A stretch of 64,000 nucleotides of DNA. Source: Anaerolineae bacterium. GTDB lineage: Bacteria; Chloroflexota; Anaerolineae; Aggregatilineales; UBA2796. Below, in pieces: positions 25,082-32,767 of the stretch. The stretch lies in the NCBI GenBank assembly GCA_019637555.1, contig JAHBVK010000027.1:1-64000 (forward strand), written 5' to 3'. The notes under the pieces were generated by a model, which was not told the origin of the DNA, ran no database searches, and saw only the letters and a list, made by a program, of their open reading frames with translations. Position 1 is the first letter of the stretch; every line of letters starts with the position of its first letter. Both the position numbers and the translations under genes were made by a program.

Positions 25082-26107
25082 TCAGGATTGCGCCTTTCGC
25101 TGCTTTTCGCGCACCAGTTCCAGCCAGATAAAGACCAGCAACACCAGCGCCACTACCACCGCGCCGATCCGGTAGGCATCCTCGACGCTGGCACGGCTGA
25201 CCAATAGCGCCGCCACGCCGAACAGAATGCACGCCAGATAGCAGACGAACACCACTTGCTTGGTCTTTAGTCCGATGAACGCCAGCCGATGCGAGGTGTG
25301 ATCCTTGCCCGCTTGCGCCGGAGAGCGTCCCTCGCGCAGTCGCGTGATAGTGACTAGAGTGGTGTCGAAGATCGGCAATCCGAGCACCAGCAGCGGGATC
25401 ATCCAACTGACCGACAGCGGTTGCGTTGGGAAGCGCAGTTTGATCGCGCACACCGCCAGCAAAAAGCCCAAGACATGCGAACCGAGATCGCCCATGAAGG
25501 TAGTGGCAGGGTTGAAGTTGTAGAGCAAGAAGCCAATCGCTGCTCCGCACAATGCCGCCGACAAGCTGCTGACCATTTCTTGCCCTTGCGACACCGACAG
25601 GATGAACATGAAGAAAGCAGCGATGGCGCTAACGCCTGTTGCCAGACCGTCCATGTTGTCGAGGAAGTTGGTAGCGTTGATGATGCCGACGATCCATACC
25701 AGCGAGATCAACCAGTCCAGTGGACTCTGAAACAGATCGACGCGCACACCAGCCAACATCACGCCAAGCGCACCTAAAATCTGAGCGCCGAGCTTCAGAC
25801 GCGGCGAGAGTTCGTAGCGGTCATCAATGAAGCCCACCACTGCCAGAAAGGTCGTCGCCAGCACGATTGCCGAGAGTTCAAGGATATGTCGGGGCCAACC
25901 GTTGAATAGCAACAGTGCGAGGATGAAACCACCGTAGATCGCTAATCCGCCCATCAATGGGATCGGCGTGCGATGAATTTTGCGTGCACTCGGTTTGTCA
26001 ACCAGACCAATGCGCTGCGCGAGCTGGCGTGTGACGGGCGTCAGACCTACCGATGCCGCGAACCCAACCACGAGAATAGGCACGAAATCGATCATATTGA
26101 GAGCCAT
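25082..26107 (-). CDS. Undecaprenyl-phosphate sugar-1-phosphate transferase (WecA/MraY family)
   Basis: Polytopic membrane enzyme (341 aa, about 10-11 TM segments) that transfers a GlcNAc-1-P-type unit to undecaprenyl phosphate, the first step of a lipid-linked glycan. Diagnostic motifs: DKPSARKIHRTPIPLMGG near residues 37-54, NATNFLDNMDGLATGVS, FMGDLGSHVLGF, and KDHTSHRL. I start at the ATG at 26107, which follows AAGGAC; the longer frame adds 27 unconserved residues. First gene of the operon with the epimerase and GT4. It is distinct from peptidoglycan MraY by its WecA-like motifs. Confidence 0.92.
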   Translation of the reverse strand: MALNMIDFVPILVVGFAASVGLTPVTRQLAQRIGLVDKPSARKIHRTPIPLMGGLAIYGGFILALLLFNGWPRHILELSAIVLATTFLAVVGFIDDRYELSPRLKLGAQILGALGVMLAGVRVDLFQSPLDWLISLVWIVGIINATNFLDNMDGLATGVSAIAAFFMFILSVSQGQEMVSSLSAALCGAAIGFLLYNFNPATTFMGDLGSHVLGFLLAVCAIKLRFPTQPLSVSWMIPLLVLGLPIFDTTLVTITRLREGRSPAQAGKDHTSHRLAFIGLKTKQVVFVCYLACILFGVAALLVSRASVEDAYRIGAVVVALVLLVFIWLELVREKQRKAQS

Positions 26108-26230
26108 AATGTCCTTAAGCGCAGCCAAGCGGTGGGGATTGTAATGTAACGACTCTGTGTTTGCCACCCTTAGCCGGAAACGCTTCACCTACGCTACACT
26201 GTCCGCCGTCACCGTCACTGGTCAACGTAA

Positions 26231-26278
26231 CCCGGTAATGAATTGCCGGGCTGAACGAACGAAGTCCCTGCGGGACTC
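26231..26278 (+). repeat. 48-bp bipartite palindromic repeat, copy B
   Basis: CCCGGTAATGAATTGCCGGG (26231-26250), 13-nt linker CTGAACGAACGAA, then GTCCCTGCGGGACTC (26264-26278). Closest to the consensus of the family. It lies in the 211-nt divergent gap between the WecA-like gene and the prepilin peptidase gene, 40 nt before the latter. Confidence 0.9.
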
Positions 26279-26318
26279 AAGCAATAGAATCGCAGAAGCG
26301 TCAAATAGAGTATCGTCT

Positions 26319-27185
26319 ATGGCTCTCATCATCGCCTGTGTTCTGGGCTTACTTCTCGGCGTGGTAGTCAATCTTCTAGCGGACTTTCTGCCTGCACGCC
26401 GTCACTACGAGATCGCGCGGAGCAGTCCCTTCACTACCGTCAAACCGACACTGCCGGGCTTCTTCCCCCACCGTGCAGATGGATCACGTTGGTCGCCAGT
26501 CTATTGGTCAGGCTTGATCACGGCACTGCATCATCAGCCAGTTTACGATCCGCCGCGCACCTTCCGCCGTGTACTGGTGGAAGTAGGCATGAGTGTCAGT
26601 TTCGCGTTGATTGTAGCTGCCTATCAGAACGATCCGGCGATGGGATCGCATGTGCCGTTCTTACTGCTCTACTTGCCGCCGCTGGTGCTGATCGCGGTGA
26701 TCGATCTGGAGCATCGATTCGTGATGATCGAGACGCTGCTTGCTACCGTCCTGATTGTGATTGCCGAGCAAGTGATCAATCCGCGCTATCCACTGTGGCT
26801 GATCCTGCAAGGCGCGGAATATGCCTTCATCGCTACCGTTGGCATCTATCTGCTCGGCATCGTCTTCGGTGGACTGATCCAGTTGATCAGCGGACGACGT
26901 ATCGGGCGCACCATCTTCGGCTTCGGTGATGTGGAGATCGCAACGCTCGGCGGACTGATCTTAGGTACGAGTCTGCTCATTCCTGCACTGTTCATCATGA
27001 TCTTCAGCGGCGGGATCGGATCACTGCTGTTCATCTTGCTGCGTAAACGCCGACGTGGAAAATATCGCCGCTTCTCCGCGATCCCTTACGGACCGTTCAT
27101 TTGTCTGGGCGTCGCGGTGGCGCTGTATCTGCCCAACATCGCGGTGATCGTGACCGTGCTGGTGTTCGGGTACAATCCCTTTTGA
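26319..27185 (+). CDS. A24-family prepilin peptidase-like membrane protein
   Basis: Polytopic membrane aspartic protease of 288 aa that would process type IV pilin-like signal peptides. The two catalytic Asp regions are seen: VLIAVIDLEHRFVMIE near residues 126-141 and GFGDVEIATLGG (GxGD motif) near 205-216, followed by the IPYGPFICLGVAVAL stretch typical of the family. The N-terminal cytosolic zinc/methyltransferase loop with CxxC pairs is absent, so it may only cleave. The ATG at 26319 gives the first TM directly. No pilin or pilus assembly genes lie in the window. Confidence 0.85.
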   Translation: MALIIACVLGLLLGVVVNLLADFLPARRHYEIARSSPFTTVKPTLPGFFPHRADGSRWSPVYWSGLITALHHQPVYDPPRTFRRVLVEVGMSVSFALIVAAYQNDPAMGSHVPFLLLYLPPLVLIAVIDLEHRFVMIETLLATVLIVIAEQVINPRYPLWLILQGAEYAFIATVGIYLLGIVFGGLIQLISGRRIGRTIFGFGDVEIATLGGLILGTSLLIPALFIMIFSGGIGSLLFILLRKRRRGKYRRFSAIPYGPFICLGVAVALYLPNIAVIVTVLVFGYNPF

Positions 27186-27214
27186 GTGCTGAGTGCTGAG
27201 TGCTGAGTGCTGAG
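27183..27214. repeat. TGAGTGC heptamer tract
   Basis: Four perfect TGAGTGC units plus TGAG run from 27183 (inside the prepilin-peptidase stop codon) to 27214. Same unit as in the guaA start region. It fills the short gap before the phosphoesterase gene. Confidence 0.85.
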
Positions 27215-27255
27215 AAGAATGTGTCGGAATGCTGAAGTATGGTGAGAGCTGAGCA

Positions 27256-27930
27256 ATGAAGCTAGGGATCATCTCCGATGTTCATGCCGATCTACCGTCG
27301 TTGATTGCGGCGCTGGAACTGCTGACCAAACGCGGCGCAGATCGGATCATCTGCGCGGGCGATTTGGTGGAGCGCGGACCTGACGGCGAAGCAGTGGTGC
27401 AAACCTTCAAGAGCCGCGAGATTCCCAGTGTGCGCGGCAATCACGATCTGGCGGTGATCGCTAACCAGCGTTGGCTGCGGGAAGCGTTCTATGCGGGCGA
27501 TCCGCGTGTCACATCGCGCTTACTGACTGAGGAAGCACTTCAATATTTGCATGAACTGCCGCCCACGATGAATCTGGTTTTGGGCGATGAGGGATCAGAG
27601 GAGCAAACGCATCTCGTGGTAGCGCACGGCATTCCCTCCAGTGATGCGGTCTATTTGTACACGCACAGCAACCGCCGCGCCTTCAACAATGCCATCAACG
27701 ACGCCCGCGACATCGATCCGCAGGTGCGGGTGCTGATCTTGGGGCACACTCACCAGCCGATGATCGCGCAGGTAGGTGATGTATACGTGATCAACCCCGG
27801 CTCGGTTTGTGGAGTACACACGCAGGGATCGAGTTCTTGTGGTCTGCTCACACTGCCAGAGTTTCGCTTCGAGGTTTTTGATCTGGTGACGGGGATGAGA
27901 ATCGTTGCACCCATGATCGAACCTAGCTAA
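27256..27930 (+). CDS. Calcineurin-like metallophosphoesterase (YfcE-like)
   Basis: Cytosolic dinuclear-metal phosphoesterase of 224 aa. All five metal-binding blocks are visible: GIISDVHAD (residues 4-12), CAGDLVERGP (about 36-45), VRGNHDLAV (about 59-67), VVAHGIPS (about 124), and LILGHTHQPM with VINPGSVCG near the C-terminus. Such enzymes hydrolyse phosphodiesters; the substrate is not evident. The ATG follows closely on a GAGAGCTGAGC sequence. Confidence 0.9.
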   Translation: MKLGIISDVHADLPSLIAALELLTKRGADRIICAGDLVERGPDGEAVVQTFKSREIPSVRGNHDLAVIANQRWLREAFYAGDPRVTSRLLTEEALQYLHELPPTMNLVLGDEGSEEQTHLVVAHGIPSSDAVYLYTHSNRRAFNNAINDARDIDPQVRVLILGHTHQPMIAQVGDVYVINPGSVCGVHTQGSSSCGLLTLPEFRFEVFDLVTGMRIVAPMIEPS

Positions 27931-27963
27931 AACCCCGTCTGTATAACAAAGTTTCAGATCAAC

Positions 27964-27992
27964 TTGCAAAAAACCTGTAACGTTTCTACAAT
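27964..27992 (+). promoter_or_regulatory. Sigma-70-type promoter of the MBL hydrolase gene
   Basis: TTGCAA (27964-27969), 17-nt spacer, TACAAT (27987-27992). The predicted start near 28000 leaves about 32 nt of leader to the ATG at 28032. Confidence 0.65.
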
Positions 27993-28031
27993 GGTCGTTT
28001 ATTGTTTCGGCATGAGGATGTGCGACAGGCT

Positions 28032-28646
28032 ATGATTGATCGTATCGAGTGGCTTGGTCACGCCAGTTTTCGCATCATCGGTTCGCCGCTGATTTATATC
28101 GACCCTTGGCGTGTCACGAGACGCGATACCCCCGCCGACATCATCCTCCTGACTCACGATCACTACGATCATTGCTCTCCCGCAGATATTGAGAAACTGC
28201 GCGGTCCCAATACCGTGATCATCGGTAACGCGATGGTGGCAACGCTGGTCGATGGCGTCACGATCTTGCGTCCGTGGCAGGTAATGAACGTGGAGCGCGT
28301 CTGCATCAAGGCTGTTCCCGCCTACAACAGCCATCATCCGCAGCAATTCGGCGGCTTGGGCTACGTCATCTCGGTAGATCACTACGACGTGTACTACGCG
28401 GGCGATACCGATGTGATTCCAGAGATGCCCAAAATCCGCTGCGATGTGGCGATCCTACCTATCGGCGGACGGCAGACGATGGATGCCAATAACGCTGTCG
28501 AGGCGGTACGGGTGCTGCGTCCGCGATGGGTGATCCCTAGCCACTGGGGTAATCCCTCCGAAGGCGGCACGCTGGTGGATGTTAAGCAGTTCCGTCAGGG
28601 TGTGGAATCGTTAGCAGAAATCGTGCTGCCAGAGCGCGTGCGCTAA
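28032..28646 (+). CDS. UlaG-like metallo-beta-lactamase-fold hydrolase
   Basis: MBL-fold metal-dependent hydrolase of 204 aa. The N-terminal IEWLGHASFRI is the hallmark of the UlaG/RomA-like group; metal ligands are in LTHDHYDHCSP (HxHxDH), YAGDTDVIPEM (Asp) and VIPSHWGNPSEG (C-terminal His). Role unknown; relatives include lactonases and stress proteins. I choose the ATG at 28032; a TTG at 28002 lies at the predicted transcription start and is unlikely. Confidence 0.9.
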   Translation: MIDRIEWLGHASFRIIGSPLIYIDPWRVTRRDTPADIILLTHDHYDHCSPADIEKLRGPNTVIIGNAMVATLVDGVTILRPWQVMNVERVCIKAVPAYNSHHPQQFGGLGYVISVDHYDVYYAGDTDVIPEMPKIRCDVAILPIGGRQTMDANNAVEAVRVLRPRWVIPSHWGNPSEGGTLVDVKQFRQGVESLAEIVLPERVR

Positions 28647-28704
28647 ACCACTCCATAGTTTTCACTACTCCGCGATTTATTCTTCGATACGTCTGTTTTG
28701 CCTA

Positions 28705-28733
28705 TTGACCCTCTATTGGGGCGATGGTAACTT
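28705..28733 (+). promoter_or_regulatory. Possible promoter of the AspRS gene
   Basis: TTGACC (28705-28710), 17-nt spacer, TAACTT (28728-28733). Good -35, weak -10. It sits 58 nt before the start codon in the gap after the MBL hydrolase. Confidence 0.4.
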
Positions 28734-28790
28734 AGCGGGACTTTGTTTTTTCCAGCCTTTTGCAATGTTATTAAGGGATGAAATTGCCTC

Positions 28791-30104
28791 ATGACCTCAA
28801 CACTTCCCCGCGTCTTCACCTCGGATATTAAGACGCACATCGGTCAGCAAGTGCGTCTGCTCGGCTGGATGCATCGCCTACGTGCGATGGGCGGCGTCAA
28901 TTTTCTGCTGCTGCGAGATCGCAGTGGTGTGGCACAAGCGGTGTTGAATGCGGATGAGGTCAAGGTGCTAGAAGGAATGCTGGCGGAGACGGTGCTGGAA
29001 TTGGTCGGCACGGTAGTGGCATCGGCGCAAGCGCCCGGTGGCGTTGAGCTAACGCAGTGCAGCATTACGGTAATCACACCCGTCACCGAAGCGACGCCCT
29101 TCGAGTTGTACAAAAAGAATATCAAGGCGACGCTGCCTGTTTTCCTCGATCACGCAGTTGTCGGACACCGTGCTTTAGAGAAACGCGCCGTCCTGAAACT
29201 GGCATCTGGCGTGATGGCAGGCTTTCGGCAGACGCTAAACGATCACCACTTCACCGAGATTCAGACACCTAAACTAGTCGGATCAGCGACGGAAAGCGGT
29301 GCTAACGTATTTCCGGTGGAATACTTCGGGCGGACTGCCTATCTAGCGCAGAGTCCGCAGTTCTATAAGCAGATCATGGTTGGCGTGTTCGAGCGCGTAT
29401 TCGAAGTTGGTCCGGTATTCCGCGCCGAGCCACATGCCACCACCCGCCATATCAACCAGTATGTCAGTCTTGATGTGGAATTTGGCTTCATCCACGATCA
29501 TTTCGACGTGATGTCGATGGCGACTAATGTAGTGCGCGGCATTCTCAACCATCTAGCGCAGCACTATCAAACGGAACTTGTGCTGCTGGAAGCAGAAATG
29601 CCCGCGTTGCCGGAGTCGATCCCGTGGATTTATTTCCCCACTGCGCAGCAGATGCTGCACGATCAATTCGGCGTCAAAGATGCGCTGGGCGAACCCGACC
29701 TCGCGCCGGAGCATGAGCGCATCCTCGGTGAGTGGGCGAAGAAGGAATACAACAGCGATTTTCTGTTCGTCACAGGCTACCCGATGGTCAAGCGTCCCTT
29801 CTATACACATGCCAATCCCGACGATCCAAAGCACTCCAACAGCTTTGACTTGCTCTTTCGCGGCTTGGAACTGATCACAGGTGGTCAGCGCTTGCACCGC
29901 TACGAGGATTATGTCGCAGCCGCACAGCGCTTCAAGTATTCGCTGGATGCCTTCGCTGAGTACTTCGAGGCGTTCAAGTACGGAATGCCGCCGCATGGTG
30001 GATTCGCCATCGGTATGGAGCGCTTCCTGACGCAGTTGCTGTGCCTCGACAATGTGCGACAGGCGACACTGTTCCCGCGCGATATTCACCGTTTGACACC
30101 GTAA
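28791..30104 (+). CDS. aspS: Aspartyl-tRNA synthetase, archaeal type (possibly non-discriminating)
   Basis: Class IIb aminoacyl-tRNA synthetase of 437 aa charging tRNA with Asp. N-terminal OB-fold anticodon domain (QQVRLLGWMHRLRAMGGVNFLLLRDRSG) and class II core: motif 2 region RVFEVGPVFRAEPHATTRHINQ and motif 3 GGFAIGMERFLTQL, ending LFPRDIHRLTP. At 437 residues it lacks the bacterial GAD insertion (bacterial AspRS is about 590 aa) and is of the archaeal/AspS2 kind. These often also charge tRNA-Asn for GatCAB transamidation; whether this one does cannot be told here. Confidence 0.93.
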   Translation: MTSTLPRVFTSDIKTHIGQQVRLLGWMHRLRAMGGVNFLLLRDRSGVAQAVLNADEVKVLEGMLAETVLELVGTVVASAQAPGGVELTQCSITVITPVTEATPFELYKKNIKATLPVFLDHAVVGHRALEKRAVLKLASGVMAGFRQTLNDHHFTEIQTPKLVGSATESGANVFPVEYFGRTAYLAQSPQFYKQIMVGVFERVFEVGPVFRAEPHATTRHINQYVSLDVEFGFIHDHFDVMSMATNVVRGILNHLAQHYQTELVLLEAEMPALPESIPWIYFPTAQQMLHDQFGVKDALGEPDLAPEHERILGEWAKKEYNSDFLFVTGYPMVKRPFYTHANPDDPKHSNSFDLLFRGLELITGGQRLHRYEDYVAAAQRFKYSLDAFAEYFEAFKYGMPPHGGFAIGMERFLTQLLCLDNVRQATLFPRDIHRLTP

Positions 30105-30118
30105 CAACCAAGCCGATC

Positions 30119-30892
30119 ATGATCCGTCGGCGCGGGCTGCTTCTCGTATTTGCCGCGATCCTGCTGCTGATCGCTGGACTGACGGTATCGCTCTACCTCA
30201 ATTGGTTTCTGTTTGGTCTGGCGCGCGGCTATTACAACGAGATCGGCAGTGTGCGCCTCGATCCTTATGAACTGGCGCAGTATCCGCAGACTGAACGTCC
30301 CGTTCTTCTTGCTTCTGATCGGCTGGTGTTGTTCTATGGTGATTCCCGTGCCGAAAGCTGGACTCCGCCGCAGATCGCTGGCTTTAGTTTCATCACTCGC
30401 GGGATCGTGGCGCAGACGACTGCTCAGGTGTTAGGACGCTTTGATCAACACGTTGTGCCCTTGCATCCTGACGTGATAGTGCTTCAGGTCGGCATCAACG
30501 ATCTGCGCTTCGTGCCGATCTTCCCCGAACGTGCCGAGCAGATCATCAGTGATTGCATCAGCAACATAGACGCACTGATCGCTCGCAGCCGCGAGGTAGG
30601 CGCTATGGTCGTGATCACGACCATATTTCCGGCAGCAGAGACGCCTTTTCAACGCCGCTGGCAGTGGTCAGATGCTGCTTATGAAGCGATCAAGCGCGTA
30701 AACGATCACCTTCGCAGTTTGCAGCGTGAGGGGGTTTACGTTCTGGATAGCTACACCATTCTGGTTGATCCAGCGACCGAATTAGTGCAGCCGCCCTATG
30801 TAGACAGCTTTATGCACATTAATGATGCTGGCTATAAGGCGCTGAACAATACACTTGCCGCGCTGTTGACGAAACTGGCAAATACCCCTTGA
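30119..30892 (+). CDS. Membrane-anchored SGNH/GDSL hydrolase
   Basis: An esterase-type hydrolase of 257 aa anchored by an N-terminal TM segment (GLLLVFAAILLLIAGLTVSLYL). SGNH blocks are clear: block I FYGDSRAESW (catalytic Ser), block II region RGIVAQTTAQ, block III VGINDL (Asn), and block V DSFMHINDAGY (Asp and His). It probably removes acyl groups from surface lipids or glycans. The ATG at 30119 (MIRRRG) starts the TM helix; the longer frame overlaps the AspRS gene. It lies 14 nt after aspS and is likely co-transcribed. Confidence 0.88.
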   Translation: MIRRRGLLLVFAAILLLIAGLTVSLYLNWFLFGLARGYYNEIGSVRLDPYELAQYPQTERPVLLASDRLVLFYGDSRAESWTPPQIAGFSFITRGIVAQTTAQVLGRFDQHVVPLHPDVIVLQVGINDLRFVPIFPERAEQIISDCISNIDALIARSREVGAMVVITTIFPAAETPFQRRWQWSDAAYEAIKRVNDHLRSLQREGVYVLDSYTILVDPATELVQPPYVDSFMHINDAGYKALNNTLAALLTKLANTP

Positions 30893-30894
30893 AG

Positions 30895-30928
30895 AATCCA
30901 CCCCTAGTGGTAAGGCTAGAGGTGGATT
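30895..30928. terminator. Hairpin between convergent genes
   Basis: AATCCACC-C-CTAG pairs with CTAG-A-GGTGGATT (13 bp with one mismatch, 8-nt loop). It lies 3 nt after the SGNH hydrolase stop and 18 nt before the mgsA stop. T-tracts are short on both strands, so termination strength is uncertain. Confidence 0.5.
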
Positions 30929-30945
30929 AAAAGGACGGTGCGATG

Positions 30946-31425
30946 TTATTGAATTAGGGTTTGTGGAATCTCGGCAGTGGGTGTCAGCTCGCTCAGGGCA
31001 TCAGCCGCCATGGCGACCTCTTCGTAATCGGGGATGTAGCGTTGATATTCCGCTGACATCAGCGGCGAGGTGATGATGAAATCCGCTGAGGCACGGTTGC
31101 AAGCAACAGGCACATTCCACACTACAGCAATGCGAATCAGTGCCCGCACATCGGAGTCGTGCGGCTGTGGTTCCAACGGATCCCAGAAAAAGACTAACAG
31201 ATCGAGCTGTCCCTCGCTGATCTTAGCGCCGATCTGCTGATCACCGCCAAGCGGTCCGCTCCGCAGCTTATTGATCGTTAACCCCAGTTCTTGCTCTAGC
31301 ATTTTGCCAGTCGAGGCAGTTGAATACAACTCATGCTGCGTTAACAACGCTCGATTGAATTGTGCCCATTCCAGTAGATCCGGCTTCTTGTTGGTGTGTG
31401 CGACCAGCGCAATACGCTTTTGCAT
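30946..31425 (-). CDS. mgsA: Methylglyoxal synthase
   Basis: Converts dihydroxyacetone phosphate to methylglyoxal plus phosphate, a bypass relieving sugar-phosphate stress. The 159 residues carry the family motifs: IALVAHTNKKPDL near the N-terminus, STASTGKML, GPLGGDQQIGA (catalytic Asp), and FFWDPLEPQPHDSDV (His and Asp). The ATG at 31425 has GGGAG 8 nt upstream; the frame extends 6 codons further without need. Single gene, convergent with the SGNH hydrolase. Confidence 0.93.
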   Translation of the reverse strand: MQKRIALVAHTNKKPDLLEWAQFNRALLTQHELYSTASTGKMLEQELGLTINKLRSGPLGGDQQIGAKISEGQLDLLVFFWDPLEPQPHDSDVRALIRIAVVWNVPVACNRASADFIITSPLMSAEYQRYIPDYEEVAMAADALSELTPTAEIPQTLIQ

Positions 31426-31764
31426 ATTGTCTCTCCCATTCATTGACGATCCACGTCGCAGTTACGCTAAGGTATTGATTACCTAGGCGACAACGCGACA
31501 ATCAGCCTATCAAAGTTTATTGATAGGTTTCTCAAAAAAGAATTTCTGTGTAGGGAGAAAATCTAAACAGTCGTGAAGGAAGGTGAAACAGGTAAGCGAG
31601 CGTTCATTGTCGGCATTATAGAGCAAGCCGGGCGTATTTCCAAATCTACACACCTTCTACACAGGGAAAACCCCTGTTTGTTGTGCGCGTGTTAGGCTAT
31701 ATTCAATCAATAAGCAGAGTTATTTCTAATTATCACTTACTGTACTACTCTGCCGGAGGTCGTT
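31426..31764. other. Non-coding gap of 339 bp between mgsA and the CHAD gene
   Basis: Holds the divergent regulatory regions of mgsA and the CHAD gene. The only clear structure is a small dyad, CCTATCAA (31506-31513) with TTGATAGG (31520-31527), about 80 bp upstream of mgsA. No convincing -35/-10 pair, RNA gene or coding frame was found. Confidence 0.5.
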
Positions 31765-32742
31765 GTGCCTATCCTTTCCGCTGAAGATCGCCTCACTTTA
31801 CTTGAACCGCGGGACAAGCCGGGTGTGCTGCCCGACGATACGATGAGCGAAGCGGGGCGGAAAATCTTCGCTTTTCACTGCGCGCGGATGATTTCCAAAG
31901 AGGCGGGCGTGCGCGAGGGCAGCGATCCCAAGGATGTACACGATATGCGGGTGGCGACGCGGCGGATGCGCAGTGCCATCCCGATCTTCGAGGACTATTA
32001 CAGAGGTCCGATGATTAAGCAGGCACGAAAGATGCTGCGTCGCGTCGCCCGCGCGTTAGGCGATGTGCGTGATGTTGATGTGCTGCGGCTAAAGACGACG
32101 AAATACGCCGAGAAATATGATCAGAATGTTCACGACGGTTTGCAGCCGTTGCTTGACGCGTGGGATCAGCAGCAAGAGGCAGCACGCATTGAATTAGAAA
32201 ATCTGCTGGATAGTGAATCCTTCGAGCAGTTCTTGATCAATTTCACACAGTTTCTGAATACATCCCAACAGGATGCCGTCGATAACGATCCTGATGTGAC
32301 CGAACCGCTGCCGATGCTGGTACGGACGGTAGTGCCGCGCGTGTTGTACGAAAAGCTAGAAGCTGCGCGCGCTTACGAGACGATCCTCGACAACGCCACC
32401 TTTGATGCCCTGCACGCGCTGCGAATCAAGGCGAAAGAATTGCGTTATGCGTTGGAAGCCTTTGAGGAAGTGCTCTCGCAGGAATCCAAAACTGTGATCG
32501 ACGCCGCCAAAGCACTGCAAGATCATCTTGGCGAGCTTCAGGATGCGCGTGTGGCTACAGCACGGATGCATAACTATCTGGCGGATGCCGATGAAACACA
32601 GCCGATGACGGTAGTGCTGCATTATCTGGCGACGCGGCAAGCAGAAAAGCAGAAATTACGCAACGAGGTCAACCTCAGTTGGCGGCTGTTCAACCGCATT
32701 GAGGTACGTCGCGCCCTAGCGAATAGCATCGCCGCGTTGTAA
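31765..32742 (+). CDS. CHAD-domain protein
   Basis: A helical protein of 325 aa with the conserved-histidine alpha-helical (CHAD) domain: KDVHDMRVATRRMRSAIPIFEDYYRG near residues 52-77, ALGDVRDVDVL near 95-105, and DALHALRIKAKELRYALEAFEEVL near 217-240. CHAD domains bind inorganic polyphosphate through conserved His and basic residues and target polyphosphate granules. No CYTH (triphosphatase) domain is fused, so a binding rather than catalytic role is likely. Starts at GTG with GGAGG 5 nt upstream. No polyphosphate kinase is nearby. Confidence 0.9.
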   Translation: MPILSAEDRLTLLEPRDKPGVLPDDTMSEAGRKIFAFHCARMISKEAGVREGSDPKDVHDMRVATRRMRSAIPIFEDYYRGPMIKQARKMLRRVARALGDVRDVDVLRLKTTKYAEKYDQNVHDGLQPLLDAWDQQQEAARIELENLLDSESFEQFLINFTQFLNTSQQDAVDNDPDVTEPLPMLVRTVVPRVLYEKLEAARAYETILDNATFDALHALRIKAKELRYALEAFEEVLSQESKTVIDAAKALQDHLGELQDARVATARMHNYLADADETQPMTVVLHYLATRQAEKQKLRNEVNLSWRLFNRIEVRRALANSIAAL

Positions 32743-32767
32743 ATAGTGATTGTGCCGAACTGAAAAT

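Noticed and set aside
1939-27214. CRISPR-like array from heptamer repeats
   Set aside because: Units are 7 bp and directly tandem without spacers, and no cas genes are present.
29553-30107. 184-codon minus-strand frame
   Set aside because: Antisense to the AspRS gene, with no recognisable domain.
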